From an uncultured Flavobacteriales bacterium (lineage in GTDB: Bacteria > Bacteroidota > Bacteroidia > Flavobacteriales_E > Vicingaceae), in NCBI GenBank assembly GCA_913059105.1, contig CAJXRL010000105.1:1-8545 (forward strand): 8,545 nucleotides of DNA. Direction: 5' to 3'. Under the pieces are notes generated by a model. The model saw nothing but the letters and a program-made list of their open reading frames with translations, was not told where the DNA came from and searched no databases. This document shows positions 1 through 6,940 of the stretch, one piece after another. The position numbers and the translations under genes were made by a program. Each line of letters opens with the position of its first letter. Positions within the stretch are counted from its first letter, which is position 1.

Positions 1-15
1 ATTACCCTTAAAAGG

Positions 16-48
16 AAATCCCGAGTCGAAAGGCTCGGGATTTTTTTT
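16..48 (+). terminator. Rho-independent terminator of an upstream gene outside the window
   Basis: A 12-bp stem pairs 16-27 with 32-43. It has one T-G wobble near the top (26/33) and is closed by a GAAA tetraloop (28-31). A run of eight T starts at 41, so the end of the stem merges with the U-tract. This is the classic intrinsic terminator shape for plus-strand transcription entering from the left. On the minus strand the stem is followed only by a broken T-tract, so termination from the right would be weaker. The gene it serves is not in the window. The 173 bases after it, up to the first gene, show no recognisable gene or RNA. Confidence 0.88.
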
Positions 49-221
49 GTTCTAATAAATAGTAACCAGTCAGATTCTTGATAATAATGAGGCGTAGATT
101 TCAATGAGTTTCTAACCTCTAAAATTTTGATGGCAGAGCTTGATAAAACCTTCAAAGTCTTGCAGAAAATAAACCTCTCAGCGAATTATCCGTATTATAC
201 TTATTCCCTAACTATTGAATT

Positions 222-551
222 ATGAAATACCTTTTATTTATTATTGGGGTGGCATTTAGTTTTACAGCCAATGCTCAACAAGCTCCAACTAAAGATTACG
301 ATACGTTAACAGTATCCGGAAAGTATAGCGGTAAAGACATATTTGTAAAAAATAAATTCTCAGATGGAGAAGGATTTACTGTGCAGGCTGTTCTTTTAAA
401 CAATGAAGTCACTACCGGAGAGTATAATCAATCTGCTTTTCAAATAAAACTGAGCGAGACTAAAGCAAAAATAGGGGATAAACTCATTATTGCACTTGTA
501 TATCAGAAGGGCAGAGTTCCTATCGTTTTGAATCCTGAAGTATTAGAATAA
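222..551 (+). CDS. Small secreted protein of unknown function (109 aa)
   Basis: This gene is real but its function is not recognised. Residues 1-19 form a Sec-type signal peptide: MK, a hydrophobic core LLFIIGVAFSF, then an ANA-type cleavage site before QQ. The predicted mature chain is about 90 residues, exported to the periplasm or beyond, with no cysteine and no lipobox. It is rich in alternating hydrophobic/polar stretches (LTVSGKYSGKDIFVKN, FTVQAVLLNNEV, LIIALVYQ), which suggests a small all-beta fold. From memory, the pattern G-K-Y-x-G-K-(D/N)-(I/L)-(F/Y)-V ... (S)SAF-(E/Q)-I-x-L ... VLNPEVL resembles a domain found in several Bacteroidota hypothetical secreted proteins; this is recollection, not a search. 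The ATG at 222 is the only start giving a full signal peptide. No promoter is obvious upstream and no terminator follows; its stop lies one base from the stop of the converging lpxH-like gene. Confidence 0.8.
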   Translation: MKYLLFIIGVAFSFTANAQQAPTKDYDTLTVSGKYSGKDIFVKNKFSDGEGFTVQAVLLNNEVTTGEYNQSAFQIKLSETKAKIGDKLIIALVYQKGRVPIVLNPEVLE

Positions 552-552
552 A

Positions 553-1308
553 TTAGTCCTTAAACTCTTCCAACTTCATCTCTAACCCATCCCAAACTCC
601 ATAGGTGTTATAGTTAATCCACTCACCAAGGTTGATGTATTTGGAGTTTTCTCCAACCTTGATATTTAACGGTAAATGCCGATGGCCAAATATGAAATAA
701 TCGACGTGTTCTTTACTTAAATGATCTTTACAGAATTGGACTAAAAACTCATTAGCATCTCCTAAATATTTTTCATCTTCTCCGCGATTTGCTTTCCTGC
801 TACGCCCACTCCAAAAGTCGGCCATGCCAATTCCTAAATTAGGATGTATTCTTGCGAAAAGCCATTGGCAAATCGGGTTTGCAAACACCTTTTTAATGAA
901 TTTGTATCCATGATCTCCAGGCCCTAAACCATCGCCATGGCCAATGAAAAACTTTTTGCCATCATAGGTTTTAGAAATTGGCTTGCGGTGCATAACAACA
1001 CCTAATTCTTGTGGTAAGTAATCAAACATCCACATGTCGTGGTTGCCTATAAATACATGCACAGGAATACCTGAATCACAGATTTCTGCAATCTTACCTT
1101 GCAATCTTACAAAGCCTTTGGGGATTGCTTTTTTATATTCGAACCAAAAATCGAATAAGTCGCCTACTAAATAGATTTCTTTTGCAGTGGTTTTAATGCT
1201 CTCTAGCCATCGCACTATTCTTTCCTCTCTATCTCTGCTTTCTGCATGATTAGGTGCGCCTAAGTGAAAGTCAGAAGCAAAATAAATATGTTTCTTGTCA
1301 GTACTCAA
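553..1308 (-). CDS. lpxH: UDP-2,3-diacylglucosamine diphosphatase, LpxH-like metallophosphoesterase
   Basis: Calcineurin-like phosphoesterase of 251 aa. LpxH cleaves UDP-2,3-diacylglucosamine to lipid X and UMP, the fourth step of lipid A synthesis, at the cytoplasmic face of the inner membrane. All metal-site motifs are visible: SDFHLG (D13, H15), GDLFDFW (D50), GNHD (N89, H90), GHGDG (H124) and GHRH (H209, H211). These match the order of the two-metal ligands in E. coli LpxH. The chain is slightly longer than E. coli LpxH (about 240 aa). The start is a TTG one base after the stop of the upstream lipoprotein gene; there is no in-frame ATG before residue 92, well inside the catalytic core, so a non-ATG start is required. 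It is the last gene of the minus-strand cluster that begins with lpxK. Family assignment is firm. The exact substrate is inferred, because this superfamily also contains related phosphoesterases, but co-location with lpxK supports LpxH. Confidence 0.9.
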   Translation of the reverse strand: MSTDKKHIYFASDFHLGAPNHAESRDREERIVRWLESIKTTAKEIYLVGDLFDFWFEYKKAIPKGFVRLQGKIAEICDSGIPVHVFIGNHDMWMFDYLPQELGVVMHRKPISKTYDGKKFFIGHGDGLGPGDHGYKFIKKVFANPICQWLFARIHPNLGIGMADFWSGRSRKANRGEDEKYLGDANEFLVQFCKDHLSKEHVDYFIFGHRHLPLNIKVGENSKYINLGEWINYNTYGVWDGLEMKLEEFKD

Positions 1309-1309
1309 A

Positions 1310-2425
1310 TTAATTAAGCACTTCGGCTAATTTTTGTTGCAAAGCAGGGCCTCTAAGGTTCTTTCCTATTACTTTTCCTTCAGCATCAATAAGCACAGCA
1401 AAAGGAATACTTGAGACTCCATAATCTTTTGCAGCAACAGATTGCCAGAACTTTAAATCACTAACATGGGTCCAAGTCAAATTGTCTTGAGAGATTGCAT
1501 TTACCCAAGCATCTTTAGTTCTATCTAGAGAAACTCCAAAAACAGTAAATCCTTTGTCTTTAAATGTTTGGTAAGCAGCAACAACATTTGGGTTTTCTCT
1601 TCGGCAAGGTTTACACCATGAAGCCCAAAAATCAATTAAAACAACCTTTCCTTTTAAAGAAGACAAAGCGACTAAATTGCCATTGGGGGCGGGTAAATTA
1701 ATTTCAGGAACCTCAGAACCTACTACAAATCGACTAATAGTAACCACTTTTGTATGGAAATTAGTGTAAAAAGGGGATTTGCCATATTTTTCTGCTAATG
1801 CTTGATCAACTTTAACATAGTATTCTGTTTCTGTATCCGGCATTTGTTCAATTACAGCTAAATTCGAAAACGAACTAGGGTTTTTATCAATTAAGGCCTT
1901 CAAAGTAGATACTTTTTCTTTCTCAAATCCAGCAAAACGAGCTCTCAATATTGTCAGCATAGAATCTCTCTTAGGAGAATCAGCATAGGGCTGAAACTCT
2001 TGCTCTAGAGCTTGACTTTGCATAGCATTAGTTCTCAAAAAATTATTCAAGTCCCTCACTTGCTCTGCATCAACTGTTCCTTCAATGCTTAAGTCAGTTA
2101 ATTGATTTGCATCGCCCGAAATTTGAACTGTTTCGCCTGTTGCTAAGGGTATAATTAGAGCAAAGCTGCTGCTGATCGTAATCCTGTAAAACCCTTTCAT
2201 TTTCGGCTCATAGTCAAAAGCAAAAGACCCGTCAGTATTTACAAAGGCAGTATCAACAGGGCCTGCCTTTGGTTGTAATAGGTCAATTAAATACAATTCT
2301 GAAACAGTTAAACCTGAAATGGTTCCTTTTAAAATGGATTGCTTTTTCTGCGCAGCTTCGCTTCCGCACGCCAATAACAAGATGCTAATGCAAAAACTGA
2401 GGGATATGATTTTATTTCTAACCAT
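1310..2425 (-). CDS. DUF4369/TlpA-family thioredoxin-like lipoprotein
   Basis: A 371-aa envelope protein. Residues 1-20 form a lipoprotein signal peptide ending in a lipobox, LLLAC, with C20 as the lipidated cysteine. No strong acidic cluster follows the cysteine, so a periplasm-facing anchor is more likely than surface export (inference). Residues about 32-125 look like the beta-rich DUF4369 domain common at the N-terminus of Bacteroidota thiol-redox lipoproteins. A helical linker runs to about 230. A TlpA/AhpC-type thioredoxin domain fills about 235-371, with the active site WASWCKPC (C271, C274) and the cis-proline segment SSIPF (P341). The expected activity is reduction or exchange of disulfides in exported proteins; the partner is not identifiable here. 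The ATG at 2425 lies three bases after the gatB stop, and the next gene starts one base after this stop, so translation is probably coupled. TlpA family membership is firm, the specific role is not. Confidence 0.92.
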   Translation of the reverse strand: MVRNKIISLSFCISILLLACGSEAAQKKQSILKGTISGLTVSELYLIDLLQPKAGPVDTAFVNTDGSFAFDYEPKMKGFYRITISSSFALIIPLATGETVQISGDANQLTDLSIEGTVDAEQVRDLNNFLRTNAMQSQALEQEFQPYADSPKRDSMLTILRARFAGFEKEKVSTLKALIDKNPSSFSNLAVIEQMPDTETEYYVKVDQALAEKYGKSPFYTNFHTKVVTISRFVVGSEVPEINLPAPNGNLVALSSLKGKVVLIDFWASWCKPCRRENPNVVAAYQTFKDKGFTVFGVSLDRTKDAWVNAISQDNLTWTHVSDLKFWQSVAAKDYGVSSIPFAVLIDAEGKVIGKNLRGPALQQKLAEVLN

Positions 2426-2428
2426 GAT

Positions 2429-3886
2429 TTAATTTTCTAATTTCTTTCTTAATAAGTTACTTGTTACTTTAGGATCCGCCTTTCCCTTTGAAGATTTCAT
2501 CACTTCACCCATAAATAAACCAAGTAAGTTTTTGTTACCGGCTTTATAAGCTTCAACTTTATCAGGGAATTTTAAAAGAGCTTGTTCAACAAACTCATCT
2601 AATGCCCCAGTATCGCTTTCTTGAATCCAATTGTTCTTTTCTGCTAATTCTTTGGCAGAAAGTTCAGGTTGCTCAATCATTGCTGGGAAAACTTTCTGAT
2701 TGGCAATAGAGTTATTAATGGCTCCACTTTCAATTAAAATTATCAGATCGGCGATGTGTTTCGGAGAAAGCGGAAATTCTTTAATTTCTAAAGCATTCTC
2801 ATTTAAAAAGGACTTTATAGCTCCCATCATCCAGTTAGCTGCAGTTTTATAACTCTTTGTTAATCCAATCAACTCTTCGTAAAACAGAGCAAAGTACTTG
2901 TCTTCAGTTAAAACGGCTGCATCGTAATCTGAAAGATGAAGCTTTGAGGTATATTTTTCTATTAATTCTTTCGGCAATGCTGGCAAGGTTGCTTTTACAT
3001 CGGATACATAATCTTCACCTACAAAAATGGCTTGTAAATCTGGCTCAGGAAAATAACGGTAATCGTGCGCCATTTCTTTGCTACGCATGGCTTTAGTTGC
3101 GCCTGTAACGGCATCAAAACCCATAGTTTCCATCTTAATTTCTCCACCAGCTTCTAATACTTCAACCTGACGTTTAGCTTCATATTCAATCGCTCTAAAA
3201 ACGTTTCGAATCGAGTTTAAGTTTTTAGTTTCCGTTCGCTCTCCAAATTTTTCAACACCTTTCAATCGCACTGAAACATTAGCATCGCAACGCATAGAAC
3301 CTTCTTCCATGTTGCCATCACATACTTCAAGGTAACGTACTAACTGCCTAACTTCTGTTAAGTAATCATAAGCTTCTTGAGCTGAGCGAATATCTGGTTC
3401 AGAAACTATTTCTAGTAATGGAACTCCTGCTCTGTTTAAATCGATTAGTGTGTGAAAAGGATCTAAATCATGAATGCTTTTTCCCGAATCTTCTTCCATA
3501 TGGATTCGAGTAATGCCGATATCTTTGGTTCCCTCGCCACTTTTAATGGTGATTTTTCCTCCGGTGCAAAGCGGTGTTTTGTCTTGTGTTATTTGATATC
3601 CTTTTGGTAAATCTGCGTAGAAATAATTCTTTCGAGCAAACTGATTTTCGTACGTAATCTCAGAACCAACGGCCAATCCTAATCGAACACCAAACTGTAA
3701 GGTGGTTTCATTGAACTTTGGCAAAGTTCCCGGATGCCCTAATGTAATGGGGCTAATGTGAGTGTTTGGTAGTGCTCCAAACTCTGCAGAATCTGCAGAG
3801 TAAGCTTTACTCTTGGTTTGTAATTGGGCATGTATCTCAAGCCCTACAACCATTTCGTACTTATCGTGAATCTCTTGTGCTAACAT
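2429..3886 (-). CDS. gatB: Asp-tRNA(Asn)/Glu-tRNA(Gln) amidotransferase subunit B
   Basis: GatB is the tRNA-binding, kinase-like subunit of the GatCAB complex. It activates the side-chain carboxylate of misacylated Glu-tRNA(Gln) or Asp-tRNA(Asn) so that ammonia from GatA can amidate it. Numbered from the chosen ATG (485 aa), visible signatures are GLEIHAQL (15-22), GHPGTLP (50-56), RKNYFYADLPKG (85-96), HMEEDSGK (129-136) and the diagnostic block IDLNRAGVPLLEIVSEPD (148-165). The last 150 or so residues form the helical YqeY-like tail, ending in the usual KADPK-x(5)-LLRKKL segment. Length is normal. The reading frame stays open upstream to a TTG at 3904, which would add six residues (491 aa). 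I prefer the ATG at 3886 because the conserved region begins shortly after it, but the longer form cannot be excluded. gatA and gatC are not nearby, as is common in this phylum. It lies between the phosphorylase and the lipoprotein in the minus-strand cluster. Confidence 0.96.
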   Translation of the reverse strand: MLAQEIHDKYEMVVGLEIHAQLQTKSKAYSADSAEFGALPNTHISPITLGHPGTLPKFNETTLQFGVRLGLAVGSEITYENQFARKNYFYADLPKGYQITQDKTPLCTGGKITIKSGEGTKDIGITRIHMEEDSGKSIHDLDPFHTLIDLNRAGVPLLEIVSEPDIRSAQEAYDYLTEVRQLVRYLEVCDGNMEEGSMRCDANVSVRLKGVEKFGERTETKNLNSIRNVFRAIEYEAKRQVEVLEAGGEIKMETMGFDAVTGATKAMRSKEMAHDYRYFPEPDLQAIFVGEDYVSDVKATLPALPKELIEKYTSKLHLSDYDAAVLTEDKYFALFYEELIGLTKSYKTAANWMMGAIKSFLNENALEIKEFPLSPKHIADLIILIESGAINNSIANQKVFPAMIEQPELSAKELAEKNNWIQESDTGALDEFVEQALLKFPDKVEAYKAGNKNLLGLFMGEVMKSSKGKADPKVTSNLLRKKLEN

Positions 3887-3916
3887 GTTGTTCAAAATTA
3901 CCAATAATCGTTTGGC

Positions 3917-4735
3917 TTAAGAAGCTAAATACTTAACCATCTCTTTAAATAAAATACTGAATTTAGGTCCGGCTTTTGCGGCCACCTCTTGAACTTCTTC
4001 ATGAGAGATTTCTATAATCTTTCCTTCAACTCCTAAATCCGAAATCACTGAAACTCCAAAAACTCTCATTCCTCCGTGAATAGCAACTATCGTTTCAGCG
4101 GTAGTTGACATACCAACAGCATCTGCTCCAATGATACGAAAGTACTTGTACTCTGCAGGCGTCTCATACGTTGGACCCGTGGTTCCAGCGTACACTCCAT
4201 AATGCAAACCAAGTTCAAATTTGTTACTAATCTCTCTTGATTTATGAATTAGAGCCTTGGAATAAGGTTCGCTCATGTCAGGAAATCTAGGGCCTAACTC
4301 ATCGTAGTTTTTCCCTCTCAACGGATTGTCAGGAAACAAATGCAGGTGATCTGTAAGCACCATTAAATCTCCAACTTCATGAGCAGGATCTAACCCTCCG
4401 CTGGCATTTGATAGTAGCAAGGTGTCAATTCCTAGTGCCTTAAATACTCTAACTGGGAAGGTAGTTTCTTGTAAGCTGTAGCCTTCGTAATAGTGAAACC
4501 TTCCTTGCAAAGCAATTACCGGCACACCTTCTAATTTTCCCAAAATTAGTTTTCCTGAATGACCTTCAACAGTCGAAACAGGAAAATTGGGAATTTCATC
4601 ATAACGTAAAGTGCATTCGGCCTCAATTTCTTCGCCAAGGTTGCCTAGGCCAGAGCCCAAAATGATTCCAATTTTAAAATCTAAATTGGTTTTGCTTTTA
4701 ATAAAATCAGCTGATTTTTGAATACGATCTAACAT
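3917..4735 (-). CDS. punA: Purine nucleoside phosphorylase, trimeric (PNP/MTAP family)
   Basis: A 272-aa enzyme of purine salvage that cleaves purine (deoxy)ribonucleosides with phosphate to free base and (deoxy)ribose-1-phosphate. Family motifs occur in order: GSGLG (27-31, phosphate loop), VEGHSG (56-61), LQGRFHYYEGY (76-86, with R79 and H81), NASGG (110-114), GPTYETPAE (187-195, with E191 at the base-binding position) and GADAVGMST (203-211). Length and order fit the trimeric low-molecular-mass class rather than hexameric DeoD. One position deserves attention: the base-contacting Asn of well-studied 6-oxopurine-specific enzymes (human N243) aligns with D233 here (GVSVISD), so selectivity for inosine/guanosine should not be assumed. 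The ATG at 4735 lies inside the 3' end of lpxK, a 29-nt overlap in another frame that suggests translational coupling. The N-terminus after this start matches the family, so the overlap is probably real. The symbol follows common usage for this class. Confidence 0.93.
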   Translation of the reverse strand: MLDRIQKSADFIKSKTNLDFKIGIILGSGLGNLGEEIEAECTLRYDEIPNFPVSTVEGHSGKLILGKLEGVPVIALQGRFHYYEGYSLQETTFPVRVFKALGIDTLLLSNASGGLDPAHEVGDLMVLTDHLHLFPDNPLRGKNYDELGPRFPDMSEPYSKALIHKSREISNKFELGLHYGVYAGTTGPTYETPAEYKYFRIIGADAVGMSTTAETIVAIHGGMRVFGVSVISDLGVEGKIIEISHEEVQEVAAKAGPKFSILFKEMVKYLAS

Positions 4736-5774
4736 AACGGTCTATTTCTTCTGAAAAACTTAATTCTTGGTGTTCGTGAAATTTTATTTTTATAGGAATG
4801 CTAAAAACAGGAATCTCATTGAATTGAGATGCATCAAATTTTACAGCATCTTTTTCTGTTATTACAATTGCCCTTTTTTGGCTTAATAATTTGTCAAGTT
4901 GAGATTTTATGTTTTTATAATCATTTGCTTTAAAATAATGATGGTCTTTAAATGAGAAGTTTTGAACCTCTTTTGAATACCTATTCATATGTAATATCAA
5001 TGCTTCTGGATTAGCAATTGCACTCACAAGTAGCACCCCTCGTGAAGCAAATTTATCCTTCTCTTGAGTAATATTTATTGCTGCTTGGTTTAAAGGTTTT
5101 GCCTTTTGATAAGTAATGTAAGAAAAGAATACTTTCTGATATGCCTGAGGGTTTAAACTGTCTGATATCCTTCTTATTTCTAATGGAGAAAGTACCAATG
5201 GGCTTTTAGTTACAACAATTATGTCTGCTCGTTTCGCTCCAGATTTCCATTCTCTTAATCTGCCGGAAGGTAAAATGTAATCATCCTTAAAAAGCTTACT
5301 ATAGTCGGTCAGTAATATGTTTAGTCCAGGTTTTACACTTCTATGCTGGAATGCGTCATCTAAGACGATTATTTGAGGAGGGCTATCTAATTTTCGAAGT
5401 TGTTTAATTCCTTCTCTGCGTTTTTCTGCCACAGCAACTTGAACATCATCGTATTTTTGAAAGATTTGATAGGGCTCGTCCCCAATAGATTTGGCATTGT
5501 CTTTAGCAGTTGCTAAACGATAACCTTTTGTTTTTCTACCATAACCTCGGCTTAGACTTGCTATTCGGAAGTCTTTTTTAAGGTGAGTAAGAATGAATTC
5601 GGTATGGGGCGTTTTTCCTGTGCCACCAGTGTTTAAGTTGCCCAAACTTACGGTAGGAAAATCGTATTCTTGTGAACGAATTATTCCTGTATTAAAACAA
5701 AAATTTCTAAAAGAAATTGCCAGCCCATAAAGCAATGAAAAAGGCAATAAAAGAATTTTTAATATTGAATCCAC
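4707..5774 (-). CDS. lpxK: Tetraacyldisaccharide 4'-kinase
   Basis: LpxK transfers a phosphate from ATP to the 4' position of the tetraacyl disaccharide 1-phosphate, making lipid IVA, the sixth step of lipid A synthesis, on the inner face of the cytoplasmic membrane. The 355-aa chain begins with a hydrophobic membrane-associating helix (about 4-25). A P-loop GNLNTGGTGKTP follows (45-56, K54). Further LpxK motifs are SRGYGR (75-80), GDEP (98-101), LDDAFQHR (138-145) and LPSGRLREW. A second alpha/beta domain fills the C-terminal third, with HHYF and ITEKDAVK motifs. Length is typical. The start is a GTG at 5774; the only later in-frame ATG lies deep in the protein, beyond the catalytic motifs, so a non-ATG start is needed. 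It is the first gene of the five-gene minus-strand cluster, divergent from the Nif3-family gene across a 70-bp spacer that should hold both promoters. I found no convincing promoter match there. Confidence 0.95.
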   Translation of the reverse strand: MDSILKILLLPFSLLYGLAISFRNFCFNTGIIRSQEYDFPTVSLGNLNTGGTGKTPHTEFILTHLKKDFRIASLSRGYGRKTKGYRLATAKDNAKSIGDEPYQIFQKYDDVQVAVAEKRREGIKQLRKLDSPPQIIVLDDAFQHRSVKPGLNILLTDYSKLFKDDYILPSGRLREWKSGAKRADIIVVTKSPLVLSPLEIRRISDSLNPQAYQKVFFSYITYQKAKPLNQAAINITQEKDKFASRGVLLVSAIANPEALILHMNRYSKEVQNFSFKDHHYFKANDYKNIKSQLDKLLSQKRAIVITEKDAVKFDASQFNEIPVFSIPIKIKFHEHQELSFSEEIDRYVRSYSKIS

Positions 5775-5844
5775 TATTGTGTGCTTTTAAAGGTGCAAAA
5801 CTCCTGATTTAAGTTAAATTTATGACCCTAAACTTCGATTACTT

Positions 5845-6939
5845 ATGAAGATTTCTACAATAATGAATCAATTGGAAGTATTGGCTCCAATTTCGTTGCA
5901 AGAATCATACGATAACTCAGGGCTATTAGTCGGCGACCGCAATGCTGACATTGACTCAGCGTTACTTTGCTTAGATAGTATTGAGGAGGTTATTGAGGAA
6001 GCAATTGAAAGAAAATGTGGGTTAGTAATTGCTCATCACCCTATAGTTTTTTCTGGAATAAAATCGTTAACCGGTAAAAACTACATAGAACGAACTCTTT
6101 TGAAGGCCATAAAAAATGACATTGCTATTTATGCCATTCACACCAATTTAGATAATGTGAAAAATGGAGTAAATAAAAAAATGGCGGAAAAAATAGGATT
6201 GAAGAACTTGCAAATTTTAAATCCAAAATCTGGAAACTTGCAGAAAATGGTTTTCTTTTGTCCCATTAGTGTATCGGAAAAAATAAAAATCGCACTGTTT
6301 AAAGCAGGGGGAGGGACAATTGGCGATTATGATTGCTGCAGTTTTTCGGTTGAAGGAAAAGGTTCTTTTCGCGCAGGGGAGAATACGAATCCGTATGTAG
6401 GAAAAAAGGGAGAAATCCATTTGGAAAAGGAACATAGAATTGAATTGATTTTTCCTTCTTACCTAAAGTTGCAGTTAATCAGCGCTTTGCAGGTGAATCA
6501 TCCATGTGAGGAGGTAGCATATGATGTATATAATATTGAGAATAAATGGACTGAAGTAGGCAGCGGTATGTTAGGTGAACTAGTTGAGCCAATTGAGACA
6601 CTTGAATTTTTAGATAGCTTAAAAGTTAATTTGGGAACAGATTGTGTTCGCCATACTAATAAGTTGAAAGACAGAGTTAAACGGATTGCCATTTGTGGAG
6701 GTTCTGGTAGTTTTTTATTGAATGCAGCTCTAGCAAAACGAGCTGATGTATTCATTACCGGTGACTATAAATACCATCAATTTTTTGATGCCGATGGGAA
6801 AATCGTAATCGCCGATGTGGGACATTTTGAAAGTGAGCAACATACTCCAGAGTTGATACAAGAGTTTCTTCACGAAAAAATACCTAATTTTGCAACCTAT
6901 TTGTCGAAAGTAAACACAAACCCTATTAATTATAGATAG
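5845..6939 (+). CDS. Nif3-like dinuclear metal-center hexameric protein
   Basis: A 364-aa member of the Nif3/YbgI/YqfO family (COG0327), toroidal hexamers with a two-metal site. The metal ligands are recognisable in both halves: H64-H65 in AHHP, D103 in HTNLD, and H327/E331 in GHFESE. These correspond to the two His, the Asp and the later His/Glu of E. coli YbgI. The protein is about 110 residues longer than YbgI; the extra segment (about 130-235, including CEEVAYDVY near its end) fits the PII-like insert of the YqfO-type long form. Databases often call it GTP cyclohydrolase 1 type 2 homolog, on the basis of work on the Helicobacter protein HP0959, but the physiological reaction is unsettled. 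The ATG at 5845 is chosen because the family N-terminus (KISTIMNQLEVLAP-x-LQESYDNSGLLVG) follows directly; a second ATG at 5863 would remove part of it. Its stop is one base from the start of the zinc-ribbon gene, so the two are almost certainly cotranscribed. Confidence 0.93.
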   Translation: MKISTIMNQLEVLAPISLQESYDNSGLLVGDRNADIDSALLCLDSIEEVIEEAIERKCGLVIAHHPIVFSGIKSLTGKNYIERTLLKAIKNDIAIYAIHTNLDNVKNGVNKKMAEKIGLKNLQILNPKSGNLQKMVFFCPISVSEKIKIALFKAGGGTIGDYDCCSFSVEGKGSFRAGENTNPYVGKKGEIHLEKEHRIELIFPSYLKLQLISALQVNHPCEEVAYDVYNIENKWTEVGSGMLGELVEPIETLEFLDSLKVNLGTDCVRHTNKLKDRVKRIAICGGSGSFLLNAALAKRADVFITGDYKYHQFFDADGKIVIADVGHFESEQHTPELIQEFLHEKIPNFATYLSKVNTNPINYR

Positions 6940-6940
6940 C

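Noticed and set aside
193..205. TATTATAC-like box ahead of the small secreted-protein gene
   Set aside because: It fits the Bacteroidota -7 element poorly and the nearest TTG is about 30 bases away, too far for a -33 element.
641..656. Short hairpin TTGGAG-TTTT-CTCCAA
   Set aside because: It lies inside the lpxH-like coding sequence, has a six-pair stem and no following T-run on the plus strand, so it is not a credible terminator for the small gene.
2857..3096. 79-aa plus-strand open frame inside gatB
   Set aside because: It lies fully opposite the conserved gatB coding sequence, has no signal peptide or domain of its own and no promoter in front.
5775..5844. Promoter-like boxes in the divergent spacer (TAAATTTA at 5815 on plus, GAGTTTTG at 5803-5796 on minus)
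   Set aside because: Each differs from TAnnTTTG by one base and neither has a TTG at the proper distance. Promoters must lie here, but I cannot place them with confidence.
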